64,000 bases of DNA, from assembly GCA_037447655.1 (NCBI GenBank), contig JBBHKE010001155.1:363409-427408 (forward strand), read 5' to 3'. The translations under genes and the position numbers were made by a program. This DNA is from Zygnema cylindricum (taxonomy: Eukaryota > Streptophyta > Zygnematophyceae > Zygnematales > Zygnemataceae). The stretch's first letter is position 1. Each line of letters opens with the position of its first letter. Positions 26,553-38,661 of the stretch are shown in pieces. The notes beneath the pieces are model-generated. The model was given only the letters and a program-made list of their open reading frames with translations. It was not told the origin of the DNA and ran no database searches.

Positions 26553-26959
26553 GTGTTGGGTTTTTCGTTAAAGTTGGCATCGAGGGCCTCTTGCCTACAT
26601 TCGATATGTGCCCACACTTACGAAATTCCATCGTGTTGTACATCCACTGATATTCTCTTTGTAGTCACATGTATTATGATAAAATGAAGATATATCGCGA
26701 TAGTTTATCGTGTCGATAACTATCGTGATACCTCCGTACGTGGGTCTATCGAACTTTTTCACCTCCCCACCCCTTTCCCATGGGGGGGGGGTCCTCCATA
26801 CGTTTTCTCGTACAATTTACAGTCGTACAAAACCCCATCCCTACTAAAATATAGTGCGATATGTTTTGTTAGTCCCGGAGCGGTATATCGAGCCATTTGA
26901 TCGATCAATACTTAATACATTGAAAATTACCCGATAAGACATTTGTCAATGCACAACAC
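26553..26959. mobile_element. Family H element, copy 2
   Basis: Starts GTGTTGGG after TA and ends CACAACAC before TA. The interior has the ATCGAGGGCCTCTTGCC block that parallels the start of the copy at 11486. As there, its left end abuts a family E right end. On the right a family E left end (CACCGGTAATCGTTATTA at 26962) follows, with no partner found. Confidence 0.5.
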
Positions 26960-27512
26960 TACACCGGTAATCGTTATTACTGTTAAAAATAAATTAGCGT
27001 AAACGCTAATATAGTGTTATAACGTTAATTTTGTGATTCTGTGTCAAAAAGAAATAACATTAACATTATTTTGGCACCTAACGCCCATTTGTGTGTCCAC
27101 TAAGTCCCGTGTACGTTGAGCTATCATCAATACTATTTCAAGATCCTAACAATTTTCGGCGAGGTACGTACTTTTGGGGTTTGGAAATTGTACGAAACAT
27201 GTAATTTAGAGTAAAATTTACACTATTTTATGCTTTATGTTTTTTGATTTTCCACTCTTTTCGGCGCCTAACTAGTAATAAAATTTAGAATAACATGCTT
27301 AAACCACTTAATGTTGTACAAATGAGATGTCATGTGGATGTGATGTACAGAAACGACCTTCTCGTACATCACACTAATTTTAATGTTTTTCGAACAACAC
27401 AACAAATGTTTCAGCAAGGGTGGACTTCCATTAGCGAAAAAGTGGGGATTTTACTGACGGCCGTACCGTTTCGTAAAGGTTCGTACAGATTTTATTTTTC
27501 CAACGAGAACTA

Positions 27513-27703
27513 CACCGTGAATCGCTATTAGAGTCAATGGCTCTAATTGCGGTACCCCATTTTTTTACCCAAATTCTCAAATAGAATAAATAAAAACCCT
27601 TTAAAAAACAAATTAGAGTAGATGATTTCCTTCAAAACCCCCAAATTCTCAAATAGCGTAAATAACGCTATTTGTTTCTAAACGCTAATAGCGATTCACG
27701 GTC
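27513..27703. mobile_element. MITE family E, short form (copy E6), nested in family M copy 4
   Basis: CACCGTGAATCGCTATTAG at 27513 and CTAATAGCGATTCACGGTC ending at 27703, TA on both sides, 191 bp. The surrounding element continues on both sides. Confidence 0.8.
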
Positions 27704-27989
27704 TACATTACATAAAATTGTCCAAGGTTATAGGCGTAAATTAGGATCGTCAGATTTCAATTACACTTTTTATCCGTGACGCCACGTCACCAACTTACAA
27801 TTTTATAAGACCGTGCACAGTGATGACAATTCTCGAATACAGAACGTGTAAAAATAGGCGCGTGGAAAAGGTAAAAGGAATCCACGATGAGCGCGCGCAT
27901 ATATGCGTACACGTCCCAAGGGCCATGTGCCTTCCGCCAAGGTGGCTGTGAATCCGCCGAAATTATATGTCACGCTCACACCATCAAAA

Positions 27990-28550
27990 CGTAGTTTAAA
28001 AGTAGGCATTTTTATGGCAGGCCTTTGGTAGGTGCAGCACAAAACTCGCGTAGCGTAGGCATACTGTATGGGTGTGAGTTGTGCACACCCCTGTACGAAC
28101 GTACGAAAAAATGACGTATCATCATAGTACAGTGCACGCCGCCGAACGATTTTTTTTAGCAAACTGACACGACGTAGGATGACATTGTGCGGGAAAAAAA
28201 TCCCGGGAAAAAAAAAAAACGCGGACGTAAGTCCTATTATAAGTTGTGTTATGGGCTTTTCATGTGATCTTCTTAGATCGCTACTTTGATCAACGACCTT
28301 CAGATCGTCCAAATCTGACGGTTTAAATAAAAAGTCGCTCAAAACTCACATAAAAAGATTTTTGTGTCCTATTTTTTTTTCAAATTTAGACATGACGTTT
28401 AATTCTCTATCGATCCATGTGCAACTCAACCCTGTTTACTATTTTATTTCATTTTGCGGCCAATACAATATGGGTCTTAAGGTAGTATTGTAAAATTTAC
28501 GTACAATAGACATATTGTATGGGTGTACTTGCACCTACTTTTGAACTATG
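27990..28550. mobile_element. hAT-like MITE, family T, copy 2, nested in family M copy 4
   Basis: Ends CGTAGTTTAAAAGTAGG and CCTACTTTTGAACTATG, flanked by CATCAAAA (27982-27989) and CATCAAAG (28551-28558): an 8-bp duplication with one change. It parallels 12339-12976 along its length, including GGTAGGC and the TATTGTATGGGTGT block. Confidence 0.82.
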
Positions 28551-28849
28551 CATCAAAGTTTGCCGCCGCCTTCTTGTCGTTGCGTTTTGAAATTTTGGGT
28601 AGTACATTTAATGCCCTCTGTACGAGTCATTAATTACCTCCGCTGGTACAGATATTACCTCCGCTTATACAGATATTGCGCTCTGACATTGCATTCGAAG
28701 ATTCTTTCCAGATTTTAAGCATCGAATATTAGCCTACGTGTTACCAACCAGAATGAGCCACGCAGGTTTACAGACGCGACCTAATGGAAGGCATGCCCTT
28801 CAGTAAAATTTTCCGTACAATTACTGGGACGCCTAATGGAAGTCCACCC

Positions 28850-31823
28850 TAAACTTGAGATGGCTTGTTTACGACCATACTGAGAGTACGTTTAACTGTA
28901 TGGCCTTAACAAATTGGCTTGAACGATTCGACCGATTACGACGGTTTCGTTTGGTTTTTTAAACCGAACACCGAATTCAATTCGGTTTTAAAATATGCTA
29001 TCTACGTACCAAAACGTTCAAAAGCACCTCCTGCCGACCTTTTGTTTTCGGCGGCTGTAAAGTTGCTCTCCTTTGCCAATGGAGTGCACTCGGACGTGGC
29101 AATCCACGTGGCAAAGCTTTTGCTATTGTGCACTTTGTGGCGACGTCGCTGCACGAATGATGACGGAAGGCTGAGATCACCTCCACAGAATGAGGAGGCG
29201 ATTGAAGGACGGTTTGGCGGCAGCAATCATTCATTGCGTTTCTTGAAATCCTAAAACTTCAAATAGCGCCAATACTAGCCTTGACAGCACGATCCACTTT
29301 CTTTGCTATTCCACTTTCTGACTTCAGTGGGGTCCTGCCGCCGCCAATCGGAGGAAAACATCTTTCCAAATTCTAAGAGTACAGTAAAGTACATTTCAGT
29401 ACAGCTATGTACTTCCAAATGGTGAGTTCTTTGCAAAATCTTTGTCCACGTCTGAAACAGCAGGCGGCCACCAATGTCCGGCAAGCCGTCGGCGGCCACT
29501 GCCTCGCTGGCTGACACGCTTTGACTGCTGTCAGGATTTTTCTGACTGGAAGCATCTAATGCACACAATAGTCGGAATTGCATTTTTGTGCGCCGTATTA
29601 TACGGATATTACGTTTCTAAAGTTTAAATAGTGGTTGAAATTCCACACCGACAAATCGGGATGAGAAACTCTGTAAATTATCTGATCGGACGGGGCAGGA
29701 TCCACTCCTTAAAAGCGCCGTACAGGAGTTTCCTTGTTTTTTGTTTACATAGAGTATGTTAGACCAATCAAAACGCCCAAACCTGATTTGATCGCGGACG
29801 TGATTGGCCGTATTGCTGCAATGGCGAAAAAAAAAAGTGGAGGGGTTAATATATCCACGAAAACCGGACCTCATATCCACGGAAAACCTAACTATAGACG
29901 AACCTGGCAGCCGTTTTAGGACACGTGTCCATGTGCCTTAAGGTAAGGATATTGTCTGTCGATTTCTTAAAAAGCTGAATGTTGCACCGAGATAAATCAA
30001 AAATCTTCGGCCGTACGTGGACGTGTAAAATCGGAAGTACAGGCTACGTCATCCTGAAACGTACAGTACAGTACAGATCTGTAGTACTGTAGCGCCTTTG
30101 GCGTCTTTCCATTTTCGAGTTTCGACCCACTGCCACGTCATGCCAGTCATCTTCAAACTACCTCGAGAGTCGATTTGAGCCTTTGAAGTTAAGTGACACG
30201 TGACCGACAATTAGGAACAAATCCTTCGCACATTTCACACGATTTCTTTGTTTTTGGAGGAGAGAGAGTACAGTACATGCAGTTTTGTTTTTTTCTGCCT
30301 GTCGCACGCATGTACGGTTTTGTTTTTTTGCAGGGGCCTCCACTTTCATTCGTAAGTCTTTGCCAAATGTCGACGCCGTCGACGCCTATTTCCCTCCCCT
30401 CACATCACAATTCGTCGTTTTATTAGTGTTGAGCTTTTGTTCGCTCAAAACATACTTTCTTCGTGCACACTCGTTGGATTGTCACTCCCATGGTTGCTAT
30501 TGGAAGTCAAGATTTATGCCTTCCTATTGGCGGTCTCCGATTAACAATCTGACAAGTGTGCACAAGAAACGACGTTTTAAGTGGCGATAAAATTTCAGCA
30601 CTCTTAACGAAGAGCGGTGTACCTGGAATGAAACGCGACAATTTATGTATGAAATTATAGAACTCTGAAAAAAAAAAATTGACCATCTTTGCGCGTAATT
30701 TGGTGTCTGGTCGAGAGAGAAAAGACAAAAAATACAGAATTAAAAAGCCATGACGTAAAGTTCCAAAATTTGTGACGTCGACAGTGTCACAAACTAGCAT
30801 GACGTCACATTCACAAAAAATTGACGTCTACAATGTCACAAAATACTACGCGTCTATAATGTCACAATAAATAGACAATCCTTACGAGCATTAAATCGTC
30901 ACAAAATTACGTAGCGCTTACAACTGTCACGCCTTTTAGTGACGGCTTTTATTTCCGGACATTGGAAAAATGGTACGGAGAATCTTCTCTAGCTCATACC
31001 CTTCAGAAACTTTGAAAATCGTGCAATCTGACAAATCCCGAAATGACGCCGTTTCCTGCGGGCAGGAGATACGCAGAAGCACAAAAGCATGTGGCGAATA
31101 TACACGACAAAGATCTGACCGTACAAGTTGCGTAATTTACACACGTGCAAAATTATGTTCTGAAAGGGCATCCTGAAACCGCTTCTCCATGCAGGTTCAC
31201 CAAATGTGGCGTTGCCGTACACTTGTTTCAAAAGGTACGATTCAAGATTCCGAACCGTCAGACGAACCGGCAGGCATTAATGAAGGTTTTCTCGAATCCA
31301 TCGGCGTGTGTCAGTACGACACGTCAAATGTACTCAGCGGCGCATGGACAGCCGAAAGACGAACCGCACCGACATTTCCGTGAGGACCTATTTTCAGTAT
31401 TTAGTATTCACCTCGGTCGTTTACCTTTTCGTGAGTTCGAAAAGATATCGGTCCGAAATTGCGAACCTTACTAACGAACCTAAAACTAACGAGCCTTACC
31501 TGTACCTTTCGAAATGAGTGTACGGCAAGCCAACATTTGGCAAAACCGTGGCCCGCTCATCGAAAGGGCCGGTTAAGAATGCCCGTTCAAAGAGAATACA
31601 CGTGAAATTCGCAATTTGTACGGTCACATTTCCTTGTCGTGTACCTTTGCCACATAATCCTGTGGTTCTCCTTCCGCAATAAGCGGCGCCATTGCCGAGA
31701 TTTGTCAGTTTGTACGATTTCAATTTTTTTAATTTAAAACAAGCTACCCAGGTTTGTCTGTACTCACTACTCAGTTTCCGTGGATAGGCGACATGTGTGG
31801 TTTTCGTGCGTAAAAGAACAGTA
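28850..31823. other. Intergenic DNA, no recognisable gene
   Basis: Several open frames of 60-110 codons overlap on both strands without recognisable domains. Around 30770-30935 the motif GACGTCTACAATGTCACAAA recurs in degenerate form at least four times, resembling the GGCGTC motifs of element P1. Confidence 0.35.
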
Positions 31824-32952
31824 CTCCACCGTCGATAGTATTTAGTGTATTGAACGCTAATTCGGCGCCCCTAAATTTTGAGGGTTTTACCTAAAATAGG
31901 GTAAAGGATACTAATTTTTCCTGTACGCTAATTACGAGATGAACAATTAGTGTACACCATTTTAATTTATGTAAATTTTTATTAGTGTGGAATACGGAAC
32001 ATGTCGGTTCGTATAAAAATGTACTTTTTTATCATACTAGTACGGATATTTTAATAATTTCTCTGCTATCGCACGAAAAACTGCCCTGTGAATTAAAGAA
32101 TTTCATATTTGTACCTGTTTTAGTGTACATTTGTTTGTCGCGTATTGTCTACACCCTAAAAAACTGAAATTAGAGTTAGGAATTAATTAGAGTGAAAGTA
32201 TGCGACAGTGTACGAATTGTCAGAATCTGTACTTTTACCTATATTAACGTAGATATCCTCTCGACAAATCAGCTGTACCCATATTGGCGTACGTTGAAAA
32301 ATTAGTGTATAACTTTTTTTTCGAAATTTTTCTAAGTCAAAATTACACCGCGCATCGTTATTAGTGTCAAAGTTTAAATAGTGTGTAAGTAAATATACCG
32401 TCATTGACGCTAATTAAGAATTTGAAAACTAAAAAAAAAAAAGGTTTATTCTAATTTCAGTGTTAACGCTAATTTGGAACAGCAAAAATGGAAAAAAAAT
32501 TGTACGATTATATACATTATTATATGTATCCGTACAAAATGTAAAAAATCGTACACCGTAGTGAAATTTAAATATCCGTACATGTCAGACTTATTTACAT
32601 GTCAGACCAATCCCCTTTTTTTAGCGCACGTTCCTATGCGAACGCGTCCGATTTAATTCATTTATTGTAAAATTTTCACTTTAAAAGGTACATTTATGTA
32701 CGGTCTGACATCGACCGTACACCACGCTATTTAGATCTTATTGAACTTTAGTTCTTTACGCTATTTTGTACGGTACCTCAATTAACGTCAAGGAAAAATT
32801 AAAATCATGTATCCTATTTGAGGAAAAAAATCAAAATTTTAAGAACCCAAATTAGTGACTTTGACACTAATAACGATGCGCGGTGTAGTGTACATGACAC
32901 TAAATTATTCTACACACTAATAATTTCTATACACTAAATGCGATCGACGGTG
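31824..32952. mobile_element. MITE family E, long form (copy E7), host of a nested family member
   Basis: Left CCACCGTCGATAGTATTTAG, right CTAAATGCGATCGACGGTG followed by TA. Without the inserted 540-bp copy (plus TA) it is about 587 bp, matching the 584-bp E1. Confidence 0.75.
32346..32885. mobile_element. MITE family E (copy E8), nested in copy E7
   Basis: CACCGCGCATCGTTATTAG at 32346 and CTAATAACGATGCGCGGTG ending at 32885 are perfect complements, extending inward through GTGTCAAAG. TA on both sides, 540 bp. The interior GGTACATTTATGTACGG block is shared with copies E3 and 57443. Confidence 0.82.
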
Positions 32953-33609
32953 TACCACTCAAAAAAAATACAAAAAACTGAAAAACTCATAAAAGTATCT
33001 GTCGTGGTTTCCAAAGCTAAGAACGAACATTTTAGCGGCCAGTTTGAGGCCTTTTGCGCCCACCTCTCTCAAAGGTACAGAGTACTGTACTTTTGCGTCA
33101 TTTTTGCGTATCCGCTCAGATACGAGATTTTTGCCAAAGCTTTTGTCCGCAGTCATTCAATTTTGTACCGTAATTCTGATCTCCGACGAAAGGTGTTTCC
33201 GTGTTTGCAGCGTTGAGTCTAAACGCTGAACTCCAAAATTCAAAAGACAAAACTATGTTCTAAACGTTTAAATAATCGGAAACTGTGTTAACGTACGTTA
33301 TTCTATTTTTTTTCAAGTACAGTACGTACCGTTTTGACTAGATTTACCTTTGGACCCCCTTTTTTTATTTATTTTCCTCTCTAAGGTATATTTTCTTGCT
33401 CACATACTTCTAAATTTTCCGTTTATTCGTACGGTATCTTCAATACGAATAGCAGTACGCAAAACCGAAAAACGGTAGAACGAAGTCCAGCATTAAGAAA
33501 CGTTGACACACGTTTAAACTCCATTGACACCTATAAACGTGAAAACGTTTAAACGCCGGAGCACAGCACTGGTGTTCGACTGTTTTCACTGGAATTGTGA
33601 GAGACGCTG

Positions 33610-33831
33610 TACGGAAGAAACGGGATATTGTCGTAATCGCCCGTCGAATGTACTTTATCGTACGGTATTTGGTAGGCGTCCGTTTGTCCGGTTCATGCGA
33701 TTTGCAATTTTATACTACAGTAGTGGAAGTTGTGTGGCGTCTGCAGACTTGTACGGAAGAAGCCGGCTATTTCCGTACACGTCCGTCAAAGGTACTTTAT
33801 GGTAATTGGTAGGCGTCCGTTTGTCCGGTTA
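33610..33831. repeat. Diverged tandem repeat, period about 138 bp
   Basis: TGTACGGAAGAA recurs at about 33609 and 33749, and TGGTAGGCGTCCGTTTGTCC at about 33670 and 33808, with matching intermediate text. No coding significance seen. Confidence 0.6.
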
Positions 33832-34263
33832 GTCCCCGCCCGAGTCGACTGTCACGTCACGCATTCCAACTTTTGCCTACCTTGCAGGTAAGAATCTGAC
33901 AGATAGAAATTACGAAATAATTGGGTTTTACGAAATCGTTGGGTTTCGGCCGCAGAGTATAGTATTTTTGTTACTTGTTTCTGCCTTCTGAGGTGATGCA
34001 ATGCAGCACATTGTTTTTGAATATTCAAAGAAAAATATGAAAGAAAGGGCAGTTCAAAGGTTTTCATTCTGGTAGATATTGCTTCTTTAGTTATATATTT
34101 TTCTGACAACTGTTTTTGCATTCAAGGGGAAAGGAAATTGATAAAAAAAGCTGATGATTAGGTGACTTAAAACTGATATTTCTGGCAATAAGAACTTTAA
34201 GACAAAGAAGAAGTGCTTGAAGAAAAAAAAAAAAAAAAAAAAGTATAAAGGACGTTTTACAAG
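33832..34263 (+). promoter_or_regulatory. Upstream region of the LRR receptor kinase
   Basis: AT-rich, with an A-run at 34224-34242. A TATAAAGG at about 34244 is only some 20 bp above the chosen ATG. It would be a core promoter only if translation starts at the second Met (34321). No other element is evident. Confidence 0.3.
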
Positions 34264-37200
34264 ATGGTGAATAGTGTAGATGGTAAACTTACCTGGCAGT
34301 TTTCTGGCAGACACCCTTTCATGTTGTTTCTGTTACAAACCCTAATATTCTCCTCTGTTATTAGCAGTGTTATTACTCTGTCTTTTGGCGAGACTAAAAT
34401 AAAAGAACGAGATAATAAATTCAGTTCTTTGAGATTCAGAGGGAGAGATCTCCAACAGGGAGAGAGAGGTCTCCAGGAGAGAGATTCGGAGAGAGAGAGC
34501 AAAAATCAGCAGGGAGATTTGGAGAGAGACGGAGGTCTCCAACAGAGAGAGACAGAATTGGAAAAGGAGAGTTTACCGAGCAATGGCATTATTACTGAAG
34601 ATTCTTCTGACCATTTGTTTGGAAGGAATCTGTTGACAACTGAAGCAATATTAGCAACTGGAAGTACCGAAAGAGACGCTTTAGTGGTTTCCTACATTGC
34701 AGGAGAAACAGTTACGAATGAAACTTTATGTGATGGGGAAATAGCTTACTTTGTTAAATGCTCGAAAGAAAAGAGAGTGGTGAGATTGGACTTTACTGAT
34801 GGATATCCTTTGGAAGATGCTTTTCTACCAGAAAATGTGACTTTACTGGATAAGTTAGAGGTTCTTGTCTTATCTGAGACCGATATTAGTGGAAGTATCC
34901 CACCCTGGATTGGAAACCTCACAAATTTGAAGACACTAGACTTATCTTACAATTATTTTGATGGCAGCTGTCCTGCATCTATTGGAAAGCTTACAAGCTT
35001 ATCAACTTTGTTATTACATGGGAATACTGGACTTATCGGTACTCCAGAATTCTTTCTCGCACTGTTAGGGTTACCGAACCTCAAAAAGGTTGACCTATCC
35101 TCTGTTGACTTTTTAGCTTCTCCTTTACCTCCCATGGTAAGCAACTGGAGAAACCTTACCCTTCTAGCAATGGCAAGTTGCAATCTCACGGGTCCTTTAC
35201 CTCTGAAACTAAGTACTTGTACCAAACTCCAGTATTTGGACCTTAGTGCCAACAAATTTTCTGGCTCTATTCCTCTTGACTACGCTTCTATGACGAAACT
35301 GAAGTATTTAGACCTCAGTGAAAATCAGTTGTCAGGTGCTTTACCAAATATCACATGGAAACAGTTGACATACCTTGCCCTCAGTAGTAACAATTTTTTC
35401 GGCTCGATTCCGTCACAGCTTCTGGACTGTACTGCCCTTCAGGAAATCCATTTAGCTAATATCCTCATTGGAGGAGAGTTTCCTACGGCATTGGTGAATC
35501 TTGTTGATTTGACTGTCTTGGATATGGACGGTGCAAATTTTTCCGGAACTCTGCCATCTTCAATATCTACACTTGTCAAACTTGAGAAACTTCATCTTGG
35601 AAACAACAGTTTTACAGGCTCTGTCCCGGAATCTTGGACGTCTTTCAAGAATTTACAATCGGTCTTTCTACGATATAACAAGTTGTCGGGCGGATTTCCT
35701 CTCTTTCTTACGCTGATCGAAAGCCTCTCAAGCATCGATTTGAGTTATAATCAGTTTTCTGGTGCGATTCCCGCGAGTATAAAATATTTACGGAAAAGTT
35801 TGACCTCTCTGGACCTCAGTTATAACGAGTTCGAGGGTCCCATTCCTCTTACCACTATTTCTCAATTAAGTAATCTGACATACTTAGCCATTTCTAACAA
35901 TAAATTGAATGGCTCCATAGATGGTCTTAATTTCACGTCGTTGGTCAATCTTACAACTTTAAACCTCGATTACAACAATCTGAGTGGAAATATTCCGGAA
36001 AGTTTGGTTACATGTTGCCAAATTTCTGACTATTCACTCTCTTTAGATCTTTCTGGAAATCAACTCTCAGGGCAATTATCTCCTAAATTATTCAAAAATT
36101 TAGACTTTAGCGAAATCCGCCTGGCCGACAATGATTTCAGTGGACCTATTCCTAAAATGAAAGGTTCGGAGGAATTGTTTTATCTAATGCTCCAAAACAA
36201 TCGCTTTAATGGTAGTATTCCAGCATTTGAGTCGTCTGTAAATCTTGTGGAATTGAATGTTTCTGGAAACTTATTATCCGGAAAAATTCCGACCAAATTT
36301 CTCCCGAAAGACAGTATTTCTTCTGTGGACCTTTCCAATAATCTTTTGGAAGGACCTATTCCGTCCGATTTTGGAACTTACACTGATCTTGATTTACTTA
36401 TACTTCGTGACAACAAATTTAACGGTTCCATTCCACAGTCCCTGTTAAACAATACTCGTATTAATTTTCTCGATTTGCGTTCGAATCAACTTACTGGTCC
36501 TATTTCCGGAAGAAGTAGTTTTATGAATATGTCCAATGTTTATTTGGGCAGGAATTTCCTTGACGGAAGTATTCCAGAAAGTATAGCGAAATCAAGTTTT
36601 CTCCTAGAGATCTCTTTGGAGAATAATCAGTTTACTGGCTCTCTCCCGTCTAATTTCTCTTCTAATTCAAGACTGTCTTCCTTTAAAGCCTCAAATAACA
36701 AATTAAATGGAGGCATCCCTTCCAGTCTTGGACAAGTACAGACTTTAATGGAACTCGATCTTGACTCAAATTCCTTAACTGGACCTTTCCTTTCGGAATT
36801 GGGCAATTTAACAAACTTGCTGTACCTTCGTCTTCAGAAAAATCTGCTTTCGGGGGCGCTGCCTGCCGAGCTGGGGAACCTCACAAAACTTTCGGTTCTT
36901 GACCTTTCCAGCAATGCCTTCACTGGCAATCTTCCTCCCCAATTGGCCGGTCTCAGGAACCTAACTTTTTTTAACGTTTCCAACAACTTTTTTAATGGAT
37001 CTTTGCCTGGAGGCAATCTGACTCAATTTAGTAGCAGTTCATATTTGAATAATACGGCCTCACTTTGTGGATACCCTCTCACTGCATGCCCTTCTGATGT
37101 CAAAAATAGTGACAGTGGTCTTTCAACCGGTGTGGTTATTGGAATTTCTGTTGGAGCTGCAAGTTTTGGTATTCTTTTGTTACTTCTTGGAGCATTTTTC

Positions 37201-38661
37201 ATTTGGCATTTACGAAAGTATGGCCCCGACGGAGGAGAGCTTATCCTTTATCACAAGCTGGGATTTCCATTATCTTATCGGAGTATTTTGGAGGCAACGG
37301 ATAATTTTGGAGAGGCCAACCTGTTGGGTGTTGGAGGCTTTGGTTCTGTTTACAGGTGTGTGAAATTGTTTATTTGACAGTTATGTGTTCGTCTGATAAT
37401 GATGTTTGTTTGGTAGGGAATGATAGCGGATGTTTCTTTGATACTGAAAAGTTTCTTTGATGGTGTATTTTTGTTTTATAGTGAAATGTTTTGTTTGATG
37501 GAATGGTGGCAATTTTTCTATGTTGGGTTACAATAATAAGGGAACGCTTATTGGAATGTTAATAGGGAATGCTAAAACGATTAGTAACCGACTTGTTCTC
37601 ATCACTCTCAGTGGTTACCCTTTGCTAGTAAATTCAGATCTATTTGAACTATTATCTGTTCGTCATTTAAAGTTTCTCGCTGACACAGGGTTAAGGTTAC
37701 AATCTAAAAGATCATGAGCAATTAGCAAAAACAAAAGGAAAACAAATGGGAACCATGATATATCAATTTTTTGGGATACGGTTTGACTTTTTGTGTGTGT
37801 GTTTTTTCTTCTTTTGGCTACAGGGCAACGTTAGGAGATGGACAAATGGAAGTGGCTATTAAACGACTGGCAGCGGGCAGTGGACAAGGTTTAAAAGAAC
37901 TTCGGGCAGAAACAAAAACTTTGGGAAGTCTTCGACACCGAAATTTGGTGACTTTGATTGGGAGTTATACGAGCCGTAAAGAAGCACTTCTGATATATGA
38001 GTTTATTTCTGGAGGAGATCTAGATGGTTATTTGAATGGTCAGAAAAAATCATTTTCTGATTGGCAATCGAGGCATTATGTTCTTGTGGGATCTGCCAGA
38101 GGGTTTAAATATCTTCACCACGATTGTCAACCGGCGGTTATTCATCGTGACATTAAACCGGCGAATATTTTATTGGACAGCGAAATGGAACCTCGAATCG
38201 CTGATTTTGGTCTTGCAAAGGAGCTCGACATTGACACAAAATCACATTTGTCGACTGCCGTTTCCGGTACAGTCGGATATCTGGCACCGGAATACGTTCT
38301 TAAGAAAAGGTTGACGACAAAAAGTGATGTTTATGCTTTTGGAGTTGTGATTCTTCAAATTCTCACGGGAAGACGACCTACGGATAAAAGTATCGGGGAA
38401 TCTGGACTTGCTGCTTGGGTAAGTCTTTTATGGATCAAAAGAGCCGCTTTGGACGCCGTGGATCCTAACTTGAAACTTGAGGAACACGAACAAGGTCAAC
38501 TTTTGGGAGCTCTTAAAATTGGTCTTATGTGCACTTCCAGAAAACCGACAGATCGACCAACGATGGCTCAAGTTGTTCATCTTTTGGAAAATCTGGACTT
38601 GTTCACAGCTGATTCTATGGGAGAAGTGGGAGAGGAGAAGGTCGAGAAAGTAGTGCATTAA
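34264..38661 (+). CDS. LRR receptor-like kinase, two exons, about 1309 residues
   Basis: Exons 34264-37355 and 37824-38661 join in frame (TAC AG|GTGTGTG ... TACAG|G GCA). A signal peptide follows Met1 or, better placed, Met20 (MLFLLQTLIFSSVISSVITL). Residues about 40-100 are an unusual Arg/Glu/Gln-rich segment. About 30 tandem LRRs cover residues 195-920 with no obvious island domain, then a Cys cap (SLCGYPLTACPS). A transmembrane helix lies at about 955-981. The kinase begins near 1000: glycine loop GVGGFGSVY, Lys1044 in VAIK, Glu1060, HRD 1138-1140, DFG 1158-1160, APE 1185-1187. All catalytic residues are present and it is an RD kinase, so an active plasma-membrane Ser/Thr kinase is likely. 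Thirty LRRs without an island recall EMS1-type subfamily X receptors, but the ligand and subfamily are unproven. Confidence 0.93.

Larger units (their letters stand above)
27418..28849. mobile_element. Harbinger-like MITE, family M, copy 4, host of two nested insertions
   Basis: Left GGGTGGACTTCCATTAG, right CTAATGGAAGTCCACCC; the inverted ends are near perfect. Right flank is TAA, left flank CAA. Subtracting the nested E6 (193 bp with TA) and T2 (569 bp with duplication) leaves about 670 bp, close to the 703 bp of the uninterrupted relative at 7526-8228, and the order of similarity is the same. Confidence 0.75.
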
